This document shows, piece by piece, positions 42,841-56,722 of a DNA stretch of 64,000 bases. Positions within the stretch are counted from its first letter, which is position 1, and every line of letters begins with the position of its first letter. Under the pieces are notes generated by a model. It did no database searches and was not told where the DNA came from. It saw only the letters and a list, made by a program, of their open reading frames with translations. Source of the stretch: Certhia americana (taxonomy: Eukaryota > Chordata > Aves > Passeriformes > Certhiidae). Both the position numbers and the translations under genes were made by a program. Location: contig CM031857.1 in the NCBI GenBank assembly GCA_018697195.1, forward strand, positions 98,155,674 through 98,219,673, written 5' to 3'.

Positions 42841-45800
42841 AGCTGCAGTCTAATTTTAGACTGGACTCCTCTTCCTCTTTTTCTTCAGGATCTTAAACTG
42901 TAGTATCTTGTGGTCACTGCAGCATGTTAATGAGAAATTGATATTCCAACATTTTTTTTCCTGTGATTGCGTGGTCTCTTGCTGATTAATTATAACAAGG
43001 TATATTTTATATTCATGTGAAATTCAGTAGCTTTTTTTTTGCAGCTTTCCCTCAAAGTTTTGTAAATTCAACAATTTGTCATTATAATTGCAGAGTGTAG
43101 AAAAAAATAATATACTTTCAAAATACTGATATAAAGACCATAAAGATGACAAATAGAAAAAAATGCATAAGAAAAGAAAAGGGCAGATTTCAAACCACAT
43201 GAGCATCAAACTTCACCAGGATTAGGAGAGCCCAAAACTTCCAAGCAAAATATAGATTAATGCTAGATGTTAAGACAGCCTTGAATGTTAAACAGTTTTT
43301 AATGAAACACAATAATTAATTGCTTTCCAAGAATGCATTGTCAGACATTAACTTATGAAAAGAGTTATAAGCTTGAAGGAAAAGAAAATGGAAAAAGCAG
43401 TTTCTGCTTTCTTAAAAAATGTCTGTCTGTCTTAAAAAAAAAAAATGTCCACCAAAAAGTGTAACTGAAAAATGTCAATTAAATCTTTTTTTGTTAGGGA
43501 AAAGCATATCCCTAACCAATAAATTAACTTTATTTCTAAATTTCCCATAATATAAATCAGAGTAATTTCTTCTTGATAAATTTTTTTTCTTCAGCCCTTT
43601 TCCTGTCAGCTCCAAATTAACTGTCTAACTGTTACTCTTACAGGATTAGAAATAGATAGACTGATCTTTTAAGAAAGTCCCTTTTGTATAATGGTTTTAC
43701 AATAGGAACATACAAAAAGTTAAATGCAATGCATAATACAGAAATTTTCCCATTGGCTTTTTGTTGCATTGTAATATTTTAATTGTGTGGGCTTTTTAAA
43801 CAGTCATTATTGAAAATAATCTTCCTTAAGTAGAAAACTGTTATATCCACTTCTGCTGACTCCAGGAGATACTCAGCAGGAACCTGGTGAGAGATTTTGG
43901 GTTGTTTTTTAAGAATTGAGGGGCACTCTTGTATCCTAGCAAGTCTCAGGTCTGGAGATTATCGGGGATATTCATTATAAATATCCCCTGTAGGTCATTC
44001 TGATCCATTGTATTCTTTTGGCTCTAAAAAAAAGAAAAGCTTTAGTGGCAGCACTTAATTAGTGTTCAAGTTGTCCTTCGAAAGCCAGGGTTGCAGAAAT
44101 ATGAATCCAGTATGGTTTGCAGACAAGATCCATTTGGACTCATTATTTCTGGGTGCTGTTCAACGGCTTTTGCACTTTATTATGTTCTCCTGAGCTATTT
44201 CCAGCACAAACTCACAAGTCATGTTTATGGTTTCCCTTTACAAAGAGAGGTCAGTTTTATGAATGTCACTTGTGGCTGTGGTAAAGATGAATTCCATTCA
44301 AGACAGACAGTTACAGAACTTGAAAAAAGAGGAAGAAACAAGATCAACAAGATCTCTTTTCTAAATGTAAGCTTCAAGTCAAGGCAAGTAGCAAGTGAAC
44401 AGAATACAAAGGATATATTTGAAGTGCAGTCAGTTCAAAATTTATCAGGAGCTATTTATGTTGGGTTTATTTTTCTGTAATACAGATTCTGAGAGTTAAA
44501 GCTTTTCACACATACTTAATAATAAGTACTTTGAGATAACATTAAAGTCATGGTGCAATGGAGCAATCTCTTCCATATATGAAGGTGAGCAGCAGTGCAG
44601 CACTGACATGTTAGCAGCTATATTAAAGTACAGTATCAATTAATTGGCTGCTCAGAGGTGCATGTATCTCACTATCATTGGTTAATATTAAATTTTTATC
44701 TTTTTAAGAATCATCTTAACCAACCCTTTTTTTGAAACAAAGAAAACCATCTAACAAATAATTTGCCTTATTAGCAATTCATAGGCAATTTCTATAACAT
44801 GAATGATTCGTGTAGCTTAGATTGCATTGAGCAGACATTAGTCTTCAAGGATCCCAACTTATGTAAACTGTCTTTTTATTTATTAAGGTATTTTACTGAA
44901 AATTAAGTGACACACAAGTGTACTGCTTACTCCATAAATCAGAAAGTGGGTACATCATGGTAGTAGTACTTTGTTCACATTTTAATTAAAATAGTTATCC
45001 AGGAAGCCATCCAGAAGAAACTGGCATCTGAAGAGGGTGATCCATCTGAGATACTTGTTTTGGAAAAACTACCCTGTTGCAAAAAGCTTTCTTATACATT
45101 GACTAAAGAAGAATAGAAAAGTGTTTTAGAAAAGAAACCTGACTTCTGGGTTGGTAAATTAGGCTACATTAGTCCATTCCTTGCAACTGTAACAGCAGTA
45201 GATCAGTATTTGATATCCTGTGGAATTCCACTAAAAGACTTTAATTGCAATGCAAGACATGAAAAAGGTGAAATTAATTAAGGGATTTTATTTATTGTTG
45301 ACTGTATTTTCTATTTAAGAGAAATGACACAAAAACCTCTCTGAAATAACTTTTTCTGTGGCATGTCACAGCAAATTCTCATCAAGAGGATCTAGAGGAT
45401 TCTTTCAATTCTTCAGTAGAATTTATGGTTTAATTATGTATTGCCATAAGACTGGAGAGAAGGAACCCTCCAGGATTTTAGACTGCATGTTGCATTGTAA
45501 GTGCTAACATGACTTTAATCAATACTGACCCTCCTCACTGTCATTGTGAAATGGATGAGGATTCTATCCCTCCCATTTCACTCTGTATATGCCAGGGAAC
45601 CATTTTTCCTGCACTACATTCTCAGAACTAAATGTAAGTGTAAAAGGGAACTCAGTGACAGAACCCTCACAGCAGCTGAAAATGCCACTTTTCAAATGTT
45701 TCTGGATCTAGTTTAGACAGTTTCTTATATTAAGTATTAAGGATAAAGTAATTTTGGTGGACTTACTATTTAAGATACTCTTTCTTCATCAACATCGAAG

Positions 45801-48800
45801 AGACGAAATCAAGCATATTAAGCTATTAGCTGTGGTACTGCTTAGCAACTGTCAACCTTGAAAACTGCTTTTTCTGAAAAACCAGTCATGCAGATATTTT
45901 AATTTGAAGGTACTTGGTTATACTCTCAGTTTTGTATATAAATTAGAGGCTGTACTCACATTTTGTCAGGCCCTGATTGATGAAATGCTAGTGTTTTAGG
46001 GTTTAAACACATAATGGTGAACAAAGGGACAGAATGTTGGACCAAGTGAACTGTAAGAGTTTTACAAGTGCCATCAATAGAGATAAGCTTTCTATCAGGG
46101 AATTTAATTAGCTACACCTGATCAGCTAGTCCACGCAGAGACCTGAGAGTCAGGATATTAGAAGTCAGTTCCTCTCTGTCTTGAGGGCTGTTAGATATGT
46201 ATGTTCTACCTTTTGAGGTGTTTCTGCACTGTAATACAGAGATAACTGGATCATACTTTAAGTTAAAGATTTCTGTGAGAGCACACATTTAATGTTATCT
46301 AATTGATCTTCTTTTCTTGTCTGTTGTGGTGCTTCTTGTTCTTGAGCTAATATATTGAAGGCTAATTCGGGTTTCTACAGATTTTAATTACTAATCTGCA
46401 ATAACATTTCAGAAATGCCCGCCCACCTTTTCAAAGGTCTGTAAGAGCTGAAAGCTGTATAGGGATATTTTTTTTTATTGTTAAAATCAATCAATACCAA
46501 CTATGGACATTGTTCTCTTTTAAATCTATTATATCTCTGAAAGCATGCAGTGCCACATTCTTATGAAGAATAAGCATATAAGAATAAGCATATCCGCTTA
46601 TTCTTAGCAGAAAATTGACTGACATGGTTTAGAAAGTTTGATAATTCAGATGTTCTGAATGCTGAGACCTTAATTTGTTGTGTAAACTTAATTTTCTTTT
46701 TGTGTTAACCATGCTGAATGGCTCTCAGAGTTAGCAAGTGGAGGCCCTTTTTTGAAATTTCAAGGCTTGGGGTGTCATCTGTTTGAAATGTTGTGTCACC
46801 ATCTGACTCTGTTCTCTAGAAAAAGGAGTCAGCCATGGTGAATTTCAGATCAGCTGTTCCTTAAAAAGTTGCTTGATGGAATGCAAGAGTATGAATGGAG
46901 ATGTGGAACAGCTGTGCCCAAAACACAAGTAACTGTCTGATTGGTTCTTCAGATGTGAACCAGCAAATGTTGCTGTCATTAGCTTGTTCTGACAAGCTTA
47001 TTGCTTCTCATCCAACTAAACAAAAGTGTTGGCTTGTCCAAATGGAAGATTTGTTCTGAAGCCAGATGCACTGATGTGAATGTTTCAGAGTAATTTTTTC
47101 CATGTAAAGTCATTCAAATGAACACCCAGCTTATTATGTTTATTATGAATTAATGCTTCAATGCGATGAATTATTTTTACATTGCATGCTCTGCAATAGG
47201 TGTTTATCCTTTTTTGTGCTGTTTATGCATGCCCCATGCATCAAAGGATTACATCTGGTTGGAATATGCAGCAGGAGGTAGCTAAAAATCTCATGTTGTT
47301 TTGGAGGAGGCAGGGTTAGAAAGTACGTGTCAGACTACCAAAATCGCATTCTCTTTCCCATTATATGCATTATATGTCTCTTTTGAAATGACACTTTGAA
47401 ATCCTCAGACAGTGTTGGGCAAGCCAGCCCTTTACATTGTGCTGTTTGTGCTTGAATGTTCTGTGGATGCCTTGAAGACATTATAGCAGGACAGCTACAC
47501 TTACACAGGTGTATTCACTGTGAAATTAAATCAGCAGAAAGTAGAAGCCTGGGAGAAATACAAGCCAGAGAGAGTTTCGGGAGCTGTTTGGGAAACACCA
47601 GTCTGTGCAGAACAATTTCTGAGACTGGGGAAGCAGTATAGGCTTACAGGAGAATATTGTACCATTCACCTGGGGCTGCCAGCATGGAGTGGCTGTGAAG
47701 TAGGAAGATGACAGATGCCTTCACCACTGCATACACAGAACTCACAAACTAACTCTGTCCTTCCAGAAGTGTCTGTCTGCCCTCACTGGGAAGGTTACAA
47801 CTCCTTTGTCCTGCCAGGCAGTTGCTGACTAATTCAGCACATACATATCAGCTAATGAAGCTATTGTAAGGGCAAAACATAGCCATTTCTGAGAGGACAT
47901 GATGGTTGTGGACCTCTGATGTTTTGGGAAGGCTTTCACAATGTGGCTTTTCCCAGTGGTGACATTCCCCTTTATCCTGAGCCGGTGCTGGCCCTATGAA
48001 TCACAGAAATTAACTGGGTTTTACTGCTGCCTAAATAGCTTCAGGATGACAGAGAAGTAGCTCTTTAAAATACTGAAATGTAGATTGCATTGTCAATAAA
48101 GTGGCTTGTAGTTGCTCTGAATTATACCAAATGCTGTATTTTGATAGCAAGATGGCAAAGGTGGTGTCAAGAGCTGAGAGGCAAACATGATATTTTTTAT
48201 GGTTTTGTAAGTTGACCCTTGGAGACTTCTGTCAGCTACAGGTACCTTGTATGAGGGAAAGGCATTTAAATCATCTCCTCATAAGGAATGCTACTTGAAG
48301 GTGGCAGTTTTACATGCACCAGCGTTCATAGGAGGTAAAAGGCAATTTAAACTGTTGAGAGAGAAGGGTAAAAGGACTGTGACCAATTTCCAATGTCTTG
48401 TATATTTCCATTAATTTGAAGTATCTTTAGTCTTCAATTTTCAGGCTTTTCCCTTGTTAAGGTGGAAGCAGCACTCCCTGAGGTGGGAAGGATATATGGA
48501 GAGTGACTGTAAATGAGTAAAACCCTACTCAGGAAAAAATGTTATGGAGAGGTGTTGGTACTCCATGGTCCATTTCTAAAAAGTGTAATTTTAATGGATT
48601 GGGTAAAGGCAAGCTGACTTAGGAGTCACTGAAGATGACGAGATCTTTCTCTGTGCTGTGTCTTCCTGATTCTCAGAGTTAGTTTTTACTTTCACAATTC
48701 TATTTACTTTCCAGATGACATTTAGTCAAGAAAGTAAAATAAAATGAAGAATGGTGCTTCCTGAAGCTGTGTGTGTCATAAGGTGGCTGTCCCTCAGAAC

Positions 48801-49019
48801 ATAGGATCCATTTTCAGTGGCTACTGCTATACTTCCACTTCATATTCCTGCTCTCATGGCAATGTTGCCTTTCAATCAGCCAAAAAAATGTTAGGGATGT
48901 CAGTGCTTGAAACCTGTAACCTGTAGTTTATCTAAGGAGTTGGAAAAGCACAAAAAAATACTAGAAGTGAGAAAGTACCTAAGTGAATACTTAATAGTTA
49001 AACTAGATTGGAAGGGGCA

Positions 49020-49292
49020 AAGAGACAAAAACAGGCTTGACGTTGTGTCAGAGGAGGTTGAGATTCAATATAAGAATAAAGTTCTTCACCCAAAGAGTGG
49101 CTGAGCATTGGAACAGGCTCCCCAGGCAAGTGGCCACAGCACTGACTCTGACAGAGTTCAAGAAGTGTTTGGACACTTTCCTGCACATTGTGTGACTCTT
49201 GGGGTGGTCCTGTGCAGGGCCAGGAGCTGGATTGAGTGGTCCTTGTGGATCACTTTCAAGTCAGGCAATTCTATGTTTTTATGATTCTCTGA
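49020..49292 (+). mobile_element. CR1 LINE 3' end, sense, GACAGAGTTCAAG subfamily
   Basis: GAACAGGCTCCCCAGGCAAG, CTGACAGAGTTCAAGAAGTG, GTCCTGTGCAGGGCCAGGAG and a degenerate tail TTCTATGTTTTTATGATTCTCTG. It is the same CR1 type as the nested copy at 17890. Short and truncated. Confidence 0.9.
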
Positions 49293-51954
49293 ATCCTAGT
49301 CTAATAGAACTCTCTGCGACTTCTTTTTGATTGAGAGATGTCTAGATTTAATTGTTTTGCAAAATAATTGGATCTGCCCCTCAGTGCAATTGACTTTGAT
49401 TTTTTTTCTGACTGTTTGGGGTATTTTGTGTTTGCAAGTCCTAATTTTTGTGGTTTTTTGAAGATTTTTAAAAAGTCTTTTTATCAAAAGGCTTAAGACT
49501 GTCACTAGCAAGTCCTTTCTCTTTCCTGTTTCACTCCAATAAGAATAATTTTGTGATTCACAGTCTCTCTTAGAACTTTATAGATTAATGTAGTTGGAAT
49601 AGAAATGTTGTGGGGACTTCTGTGTAGTTTGATGGACTAGAAAAGTTTGAACACAGAATTAGATAATATTTTTAATTTAGCAGTAATGCAGCCAACAAGG
49701 AGTCCCAAAATTGCCAAGAGATTGAGTATCTACTTCTAACTCTACCTGATATACCCAATTAGAAGGTTAATTAGTTAAAAGGGGAAGAGAAGAGTTTTAC
49801 ATAGTCTGACTCATTAGTCCCTAAAGTGAGATTCTTCAGTTAAATATTACCAATGAATAAGATGACTTTGGGTCACAGGGGAACGTCAAAGGAGAAAAAC
49901 AGTTTCTTATTAATCTTGGACAAAAACTAGTAGAAACTAGTAGAAAATAAAAATAGCTTAAAAATAACTTAATTTTTAAAACATTGAATGCTTCAAAAGG
50001 CATCTTAATGTGATAGATTTCTCTGGGATTTATTATTCAGCTTTCCCTTGATTTCTGATGTGACAGTTGATCATCTGTAGAGACAAATGTAAGAGAAGTA
50101 TTTTACTACTGCTTTATTTTTTTAGGCATTTTTCCCATAGACATAATTTTCATAATTTGACTTTTTGCTTGACTTGAGCAGCCAAGTCCTCACAAACCTC
50201 CTGAAAGCAGCAACAGGAAAAAGGAAAATCAAATGGTTTATTTCAAAGCAGGTGACTTCCAAATGATGTTAGTCTTAGTCTTATTTTGGCTTTGTTTGAG
50301 AAACAAAGCTGGTTCTGAGAAACCAAGAAGTTAGAATATCAAACTACAGCCTGAAAATACCAAAGAAGAGGCTGCAGAGATAAAACCAGATTGCCATCAG
50401 CCTACATTTCCCCAAAGGCATATTTTTTACATATTATGTGCTGAAATGTTAATTGTTCTTTTAGCTTCTATTCCTCCTCATGCAGACTAAAACTTCATAT
50501 ATTTTACTTGCTGCATGAGGAAAAATCCCTGCAGTCCACTGTCTATATTTTTAAATAAAGTAATTCAGTTTGATTGGAGGTTTATTTTAAACCACATTTG
50601 TTCAGCTTATGAATCAAACAAGACTCCAGGAGTGGCAAAGGTCTTGTCATATTGTATCATGGAACTTACCCATTTATGCTCACTTCAGCTTTTCAGCAGG
50701 TCTTTTACTCAGAAAGCACTGTGTGAAAAAGGCAGTTCTTTTGTAGAAGAAATTGGTTGCTACAGCAGTTTAAAATCCTTTAGGTCATCTGTATTTCATA
50801 AAAACCATAGGATTCATGAGGTTTAGTCATTACACTGAAATCTTCATTCCATACTTCATCTTTTCTGCTCAATATTATTTTCTATGTGTCATTACAGTGT
50901 GCCAGAGACTTAAAAGGAAATATCATCTGCCTGAGTTTATCCAGAGAAATAGCAAAAACTCTCCATATTGAAAGACAGCAAAAAATTAAAACAATTAATT
51001 GAGTTTGCAGTCAGGTTTCTTTCTAATTTTTTATCTTGCATCATTCTCCTTACTTCTCAATTTTACATGGAAATTATACTTTTGTGACCAGAAAGTTCCT
51101 TTTGTTCTACATTCATCTGAAATTCTATTTGTGTTCAAAGTCTTTAATTAAATATTAGGACAATTATGTTAGTAAAGATATTGCTTCCTTTTCCCCTTAA
51201 AAAGAACTGAAACAATTTCTTAGTGTTCTACACCAATTACAGTCATGTTGCAGTGTCCAGCAGATGCCTTGAGTTCATTAATAATTCATTCAAACTGCCA
51301 TGTGTTTAAGGAGGGAACTGTATCACGTATGAGAGAGGAAGAAAATGAAGCACACATTTTTACAACCATGCTTTTTTGGAGAAAGAGGAAATTGCATAAT
51401 TTATACTCCCAGGTATATAGACTAAGGATATGGTTTGCTAATGTAAATCTTAGGGCTGTTTATTGGACAAATAACATGCTATAAGCATGCAGTATATATT
51501 CTACATTTGTATGTAGGCATTTGCACATGTTTGTGTGTATGTGTGGAGAGAGAGGAATATGATTCATAAAGCTCTATTATAATGGATTTGGAATTTCTGT
51601 GTTACTTAGAAACAAGATCCTGAGGTTCTGCAGCTCATGTTACCCAAAATCTTGTCTTGACATTTTACGTGGTTTGTCATGACCATTTCACATGGCTTGT
51701 ACAGCCAGCCTGATAAGGAGAGCTGCTTAGACAGTTTTAGATTTATTTTTTTTTAGACATTTCCTTTATCTCTACCTAAAAGTGATAAATAAAAGGTGCA
51801 AATTCTACCATGTCATCATGATTCTCTCCAGTAGAATAGAATCAGGTTATCAGGTTTCATTTCTGTTTCACAAGAAAAATACATGTTAAATGGGGAAAAA
51901 AGATGTGGACAGAGGGTATTTTTATAACACCTATAATTTTATGAGTATTACTAT

Positions 51955-52095
51955 ATTTAAGAATATAATTTATATTTATATTTTTATTTTTATTTATATA
52001 TATATATTATATATAATAACCTATATATTATAGGATATACAGGGTACCTATGGGGGGGGGGGGAGAGAAAGAGAGAGTGAGAGTGAGAGACAGAA
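51955..52095. repeat. Composite microsatellite: AT-rich, G12, (GA)n
   Basis: An A/T-only stretch with (TA)n at about 51960-52034, then a 12-nt G run at 52052-52063, then GAGAGAAAGAGAGAGTGAGA to about 52091. Such a G run is prone to assembly and length errors. Confidence 0.93.
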
Positions 52096-52304
52096 GTACT
52101 GTATACAGTTTTGTCAAAGATACACAATACACTTACTTTAATCCCTTTGGAGATTGCCTCACCAACAGAAGAGGCTGTTATCATTAGGCTTTTGTAAGTT
52201 AAGGCAGCAACAGCTGGAACTCCATTTCCTGTGTGATGCTGAGGAGTTCAGGAGGGCAGAGCTGGAGGTCATGGCAAAGCTGATACTTAAGGATGACAAG
52301 ATAA

Positions 52305-52755
52305 CATGTCATAGAGCAGTTTGTATTGGAAGGGACCTTAAAGATCAGCTAGTTCCAACCTCGCTGCAATAAGCAGGAACATATTCCACTAGATCAGGTT
52401 CCTTAGAGCCCCTTCCAATCTAAACTTGAATGCTGACAGGGGTGGGGCATCCATAGCCTCTTTGGACAACTTCTTGTAATGCCTCACCACCCCGAGTAAA
52501 GAATTTCTTACGTGTATTCTAAGCATATCTTGTCTTAGTTTAAAAACTCTTGTCCCATTGCAGCAGGCCCAGCTAAAAGGTTGGTTCCCATCTTTCTTAG
52601 AGGCCTCCTTTAATTTACTGGAAGGTGCTAGGATCTTCCTGGCGTCTTCTCTTTTCCAGGCTGAACAATCCCAATTCTCTCATTCTGTCTTCATAGCAGA
52701 GGTGCTCCAGCACTCTGATCATTTTGGTGACTCTCTCTGGACCTGGATCTTTGCA
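52305..52755 (-). mobile_element. CR1 LINE 3' fragment, antisense
   Basis: ATTGGAAGGGACCTTAAAGA then TCAGCTAGTTCCAACC, GGGGCATCCATAGCCTCTTT, TTCCAGGCTGAACAATCCCA and GAGGTGCTCCAGCACTCTGA: reverse complement of CR1. The forward frame in it is non-genic. Confidence 0.94.
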
Positions 52756-55700
52756 CCTCTAGCTGATGGAACCACTGTCATGTGGCAATAGCTGGTGAAA
52801 TTCCAGAAGTTCGGAAATACAGGGAAAGGAGCTTTGAAAGTCATGTGCTGGCATTACAAGGGAGGTGCTGTTTCCCAGTGTAGTGTGTTGAATATGGCCT
52901 CTGGCAGTAAAAACTTTGTTTTGGAAGAAGGTTGGCCAAGGTGAAGTGCAGGGTGACTGTGCCTGTTGCTCAGAGCAAGTGGATTAAAGCTGGTATCAAG
53001 ACCATTCCTCTCTAGATCCCCTTGGCTCACATAACAAAGCTCAGCTTAGGGTGAAGCTACCAGAGATTGTTAAGATGCAGCAGTTTGTGCCTCAGCTTGC
53101 CACGGCATTAAATAATTCATTGAATCTGACCTTTCAGAGCAGTACATTGTAGCTAATAGAATGACTATAAAATGAATATAAAAAGGATAAGAATATCAAG
53201 TGGGAGTAAGGAGGCAATATAAATTTTATATATAACCATAGAAGGTTATCTATTCCTGAAAGTGTGCAGGTAATTGGACATAGTTTGGGAAGAGCAGCAA
53301 AAAATTAACCACAAGTTTCTCCTTTTATGAGATTCATAAGAAATTCAGCTTAGTTAGGTTGCTGCAGGACAGATCAAGAAATGTTTATCTGAGCAAGGAC
53401 AAACTGGGATAGCAGGTGTCTTTTCAGCTTGGTAAAAAAGTCCAGTCTAGTCCTAAAAAACTGCAGCTAATAACACTGAGAGATAAGAGACAAAGAGAGC
53501 TGTGGTCATTCCTCATCATTTCAAGTCTTTTAATTATAAACTTGTATCTGTTTGGAAAATGTGCTATAGCTCAAGCATAACATAAGGCCTTCACAAAACA
53601 TCTACCAACAGCATTTATCCAGGAAGTTTGTGTTTGGACAAAGTCAGATATAAATTGTGTGTGAGTCTTGGATCTGTAGGTGCATCAGAGCAGTAAGACT
53701 GCTCTATCTCATACCTGAATCTGGACTTTGGGGAGTTGAATAAGCTGTACTTATTTCTTTGGGACTATCAGCCCTTTCTGGGAAGATGTGAGTTTTTCAG
53801 GAAGGATGAAAAATGAGTAGCTCTTTCATACAGCTAAATTTCAGCTCTTGGGTTCTTGTTCACTGTCACCCATGCCTGTGTTCTGTCTACCTGCACTTAG
53901 TGCTGCACAGAGCCTTTCAAGGGCTTGCCCTGATGTCTTCTGACTTGCAGCCTTACCAGAGACTGATGCTATGCAGAACATGACTCTTTTAAAAAGAATA
54001 TTTTTCACTTTCTTTTATTTGACTTGTGTTTTGGTTGGTTTTTGGTTTTTTTGAGATGTGTGTTATTTCACTGGGGCTCATGACCTTGTTTTTCAGTGGA
54101 AGTCAAATACAGGATGATACAGAGTTACTTTTCTGGTATACAATGCTGAACACACACAGTTTACTGTGTATTTCAGTATTTCTGTTTTTCTGCACTGAAA
54201 TTCTGTTTTAGCAATTATAGCTCTGAATGTCAGGAACAGTAAGAAGAATTAATAATTTGGTTTGGTTGTACTGTGGTCAAGATTATGGCATAACTGCCTT
54301 AATCTGATAGGATTTACTGATCTAAAACTTATCTTTTTATTTAAGCAACAATTTATTTACTGTGGAGTTTCTTACTTCTAATCTCTTGATTAGAAAGATG
54401 ATGTTTTACCAAAGGGCAATGTACAGTAACTCTTTTGAATAGTTTTTTAGAATTTAAAATGTACATTTTAAAAATATTTTCATATCCTATTCTTATCTAT
54501 ATTCCACAGAAATTATAATCTATTGACTAACTCCTAAATTTTAGGAAAATATTCTAATATGTGCTTGTATGAGTATTTGATAGATGCTTTTGAACAGCTA
54601 AATTGTTTCAAGAAATGAATATTTGGATTTTTAATTGTCTGCTGTCTTCACAGTACCCTCCTCATGACAGATTACCAATATCTTCACGAGAGTTTTTCTT
54701 TCAGTTGCTCCTTTAGAATAATTATAGTACTTTTGTGTGTATGTCATTAACAATGAGGAGGAAAAAACGCTATTATCAAGGCTGTTCATTTGGATATCTA
54801 ATACATGAAGCAGGATACTGTGAATTTCCCAGTAGGTGCTCATAGGGCACCACCAATGGACTATTTTGTTATTTCAAAGAAGGTAATACCTTTATGAACA
54901 TAGACTATTATCACTAGCTTAATTTATAAAGACAAACATCAGTGGCTCTCCCATCAAAAATAAATTTGTTAAGGTAATTGTTTAGCAATACACTTATTAT
55001 TGTAAATGGAGTGATAAAACACAGCATTTTGCAATTATTGAGCATAATACAGAGATAGTGATAGTGTTGTTTCACCCTATGCTGCCAGATCTATTAAAAC
55101 TCCCGGGTGTTAAACTGTCAAGTGCAAATAAAGCAATTCTTCAGCTTTGTAAATTAGCTATTTTTTGTTTACCAAAGACACATGGTGGATTTGTTTTTTG
55201 CAGGGAAAGAGAATAATGCCTGGGCTTTGTGTTTAGGAACAGCTCTAAACATGATGAATATTTCGTATGTTGAACCTACAAATGATGTGTCCTAAATATA
55301 CATGCTAAAATATATAAAGCCTGCTTCTACAAATACTTATATTTTGCTTTCTGGTAAGAAGTCCCTACTTGCTTAAGGCTTTGCTAAGGGAAAATATGAC
55401 AAAGATGTTTTAAAAGCAGCAGGAAAGGTGTTGCTTTGCTGCCCATCATGCTTTTGTGTGTTATTTTCCTGGGATGGAGCTATGGAGCAATGTTCATCCT
55501 CCAGCAACATGACTCTGATCTAAGGCCAGCTGAAGATGATGGTAGTCTTTTGGTGAATTCCAGTGGGGTTTGAATCAGACTGTTTAATGATAACACCACG
55601 GATTGCTTGTAGTGTTTCTACTTGTAGCCTCCTAATTTTAAGATACAGCTTAAAAATGGTGGAATAACATGCTTTAATAAATTGATAATTTGATCTAGAG

Positions 55701-56032
55701 TAGTTCAAGGGGTGGCTTTGTGACATGCCATTCCGAGTGATAACCCGTGCCAGCCTCTGCAGGTCCCTTTTCCCATCACTTCTCCTAATTCTCTCCTTTT
55801 ACTTTCCCATCACCCTCTCTTCTCTGAAACTCTGTGCCCAGTAAGGCACTATTTTTTTTCCGGAAAACACAACATGAAAATTAGATATTTCAAGTAGACC
55901 AGACCCATTCTTAAGGTAATACTGTATGTTGCAAAACAATACCACAGAGGAGAGAGACACTTGAAGAGTTTTAAGAGCATGAGGTTTTATGACCTCATAA
56001 AAAATGACAACAAATGACAGTTGTAAATAAAT

Positions 56033-56722
56033 CATACAATCATAGACTGGCCTGGGTTGGAAGTGACCTCAAAGATCATCCAGTTACCATCCCCCTGCCA
56101 TGGACAGGCACATTTTTCTACTAGACAAGGTTGCTCAGAGCTCCATCTAAACTGGCCTTGAACACTTCCAGGGATGGGGCATCTACAGCTTTCCTGTGCA
56201 ATCTGCTCTAACCTCAGAGTTAAGAATTTAATAATATCTAAATATCTAAATAATATCTTAACCTACTCTCTTTCAGTTTGAAGCCACTGCTCCTTGTCCT
56301 GTCACTACATTGTCTCTCCATCTTTCTTGTAGGCTCCCTTCAGATCTTGGAAGGCTGCAATTTAGTCAACCCAAAGCCTTCTATTTTCCAGGCTGAACAA
56401 TCCCACTTCTCTCAGCCTTTCCCCACAGAAAAGGTGCTCCATCCCTCTGATCATCTTCGTGGCCTCTTCTGGACTTGCTCTAACAGGTTGATGTCCTTTC
56501 TCTGCTTGAGATCCCAGAGCTGGATGCAGCTGTTCATGAGAACAGAGGGGCAGAATCCCCTCCCTCATCCTTCTGGCCACCCAACTTTTGATGCAGTCCA
56601 GGGCATGTTTGGCTTTCTGGGCTTCAAGTCGACATGGCCAGGTTATGTGCAGCCTCTCATCCCCAGCCAAGTGCTTCTTGGCAGGGCCGCCCTTGATCTG
56701 TTCATTCCCCAGCATGCAAACA
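56033..56722 (-). mobile_element. CR1 LINE 3' fragment, antisense, longest simple copy
   Basis: CAATCATAGACTGGCCTGGG and TTGGAAGTGACCTCAAAGAT at the 3' side, then GGGATGGGGCATCTACAGCT, AGCCACTGCTCCTTGTCCTG, TTCCAGGCTGAACAATCCCA and, toward the 5' side, ATGCAGTCCAGGGCATGTTT. About 690 bp. Both ORFs of 117-151 codons here derive from the repeat. It contains a small local expansion of ATATCTAA at 56234-56262. Confidence 0.94.
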
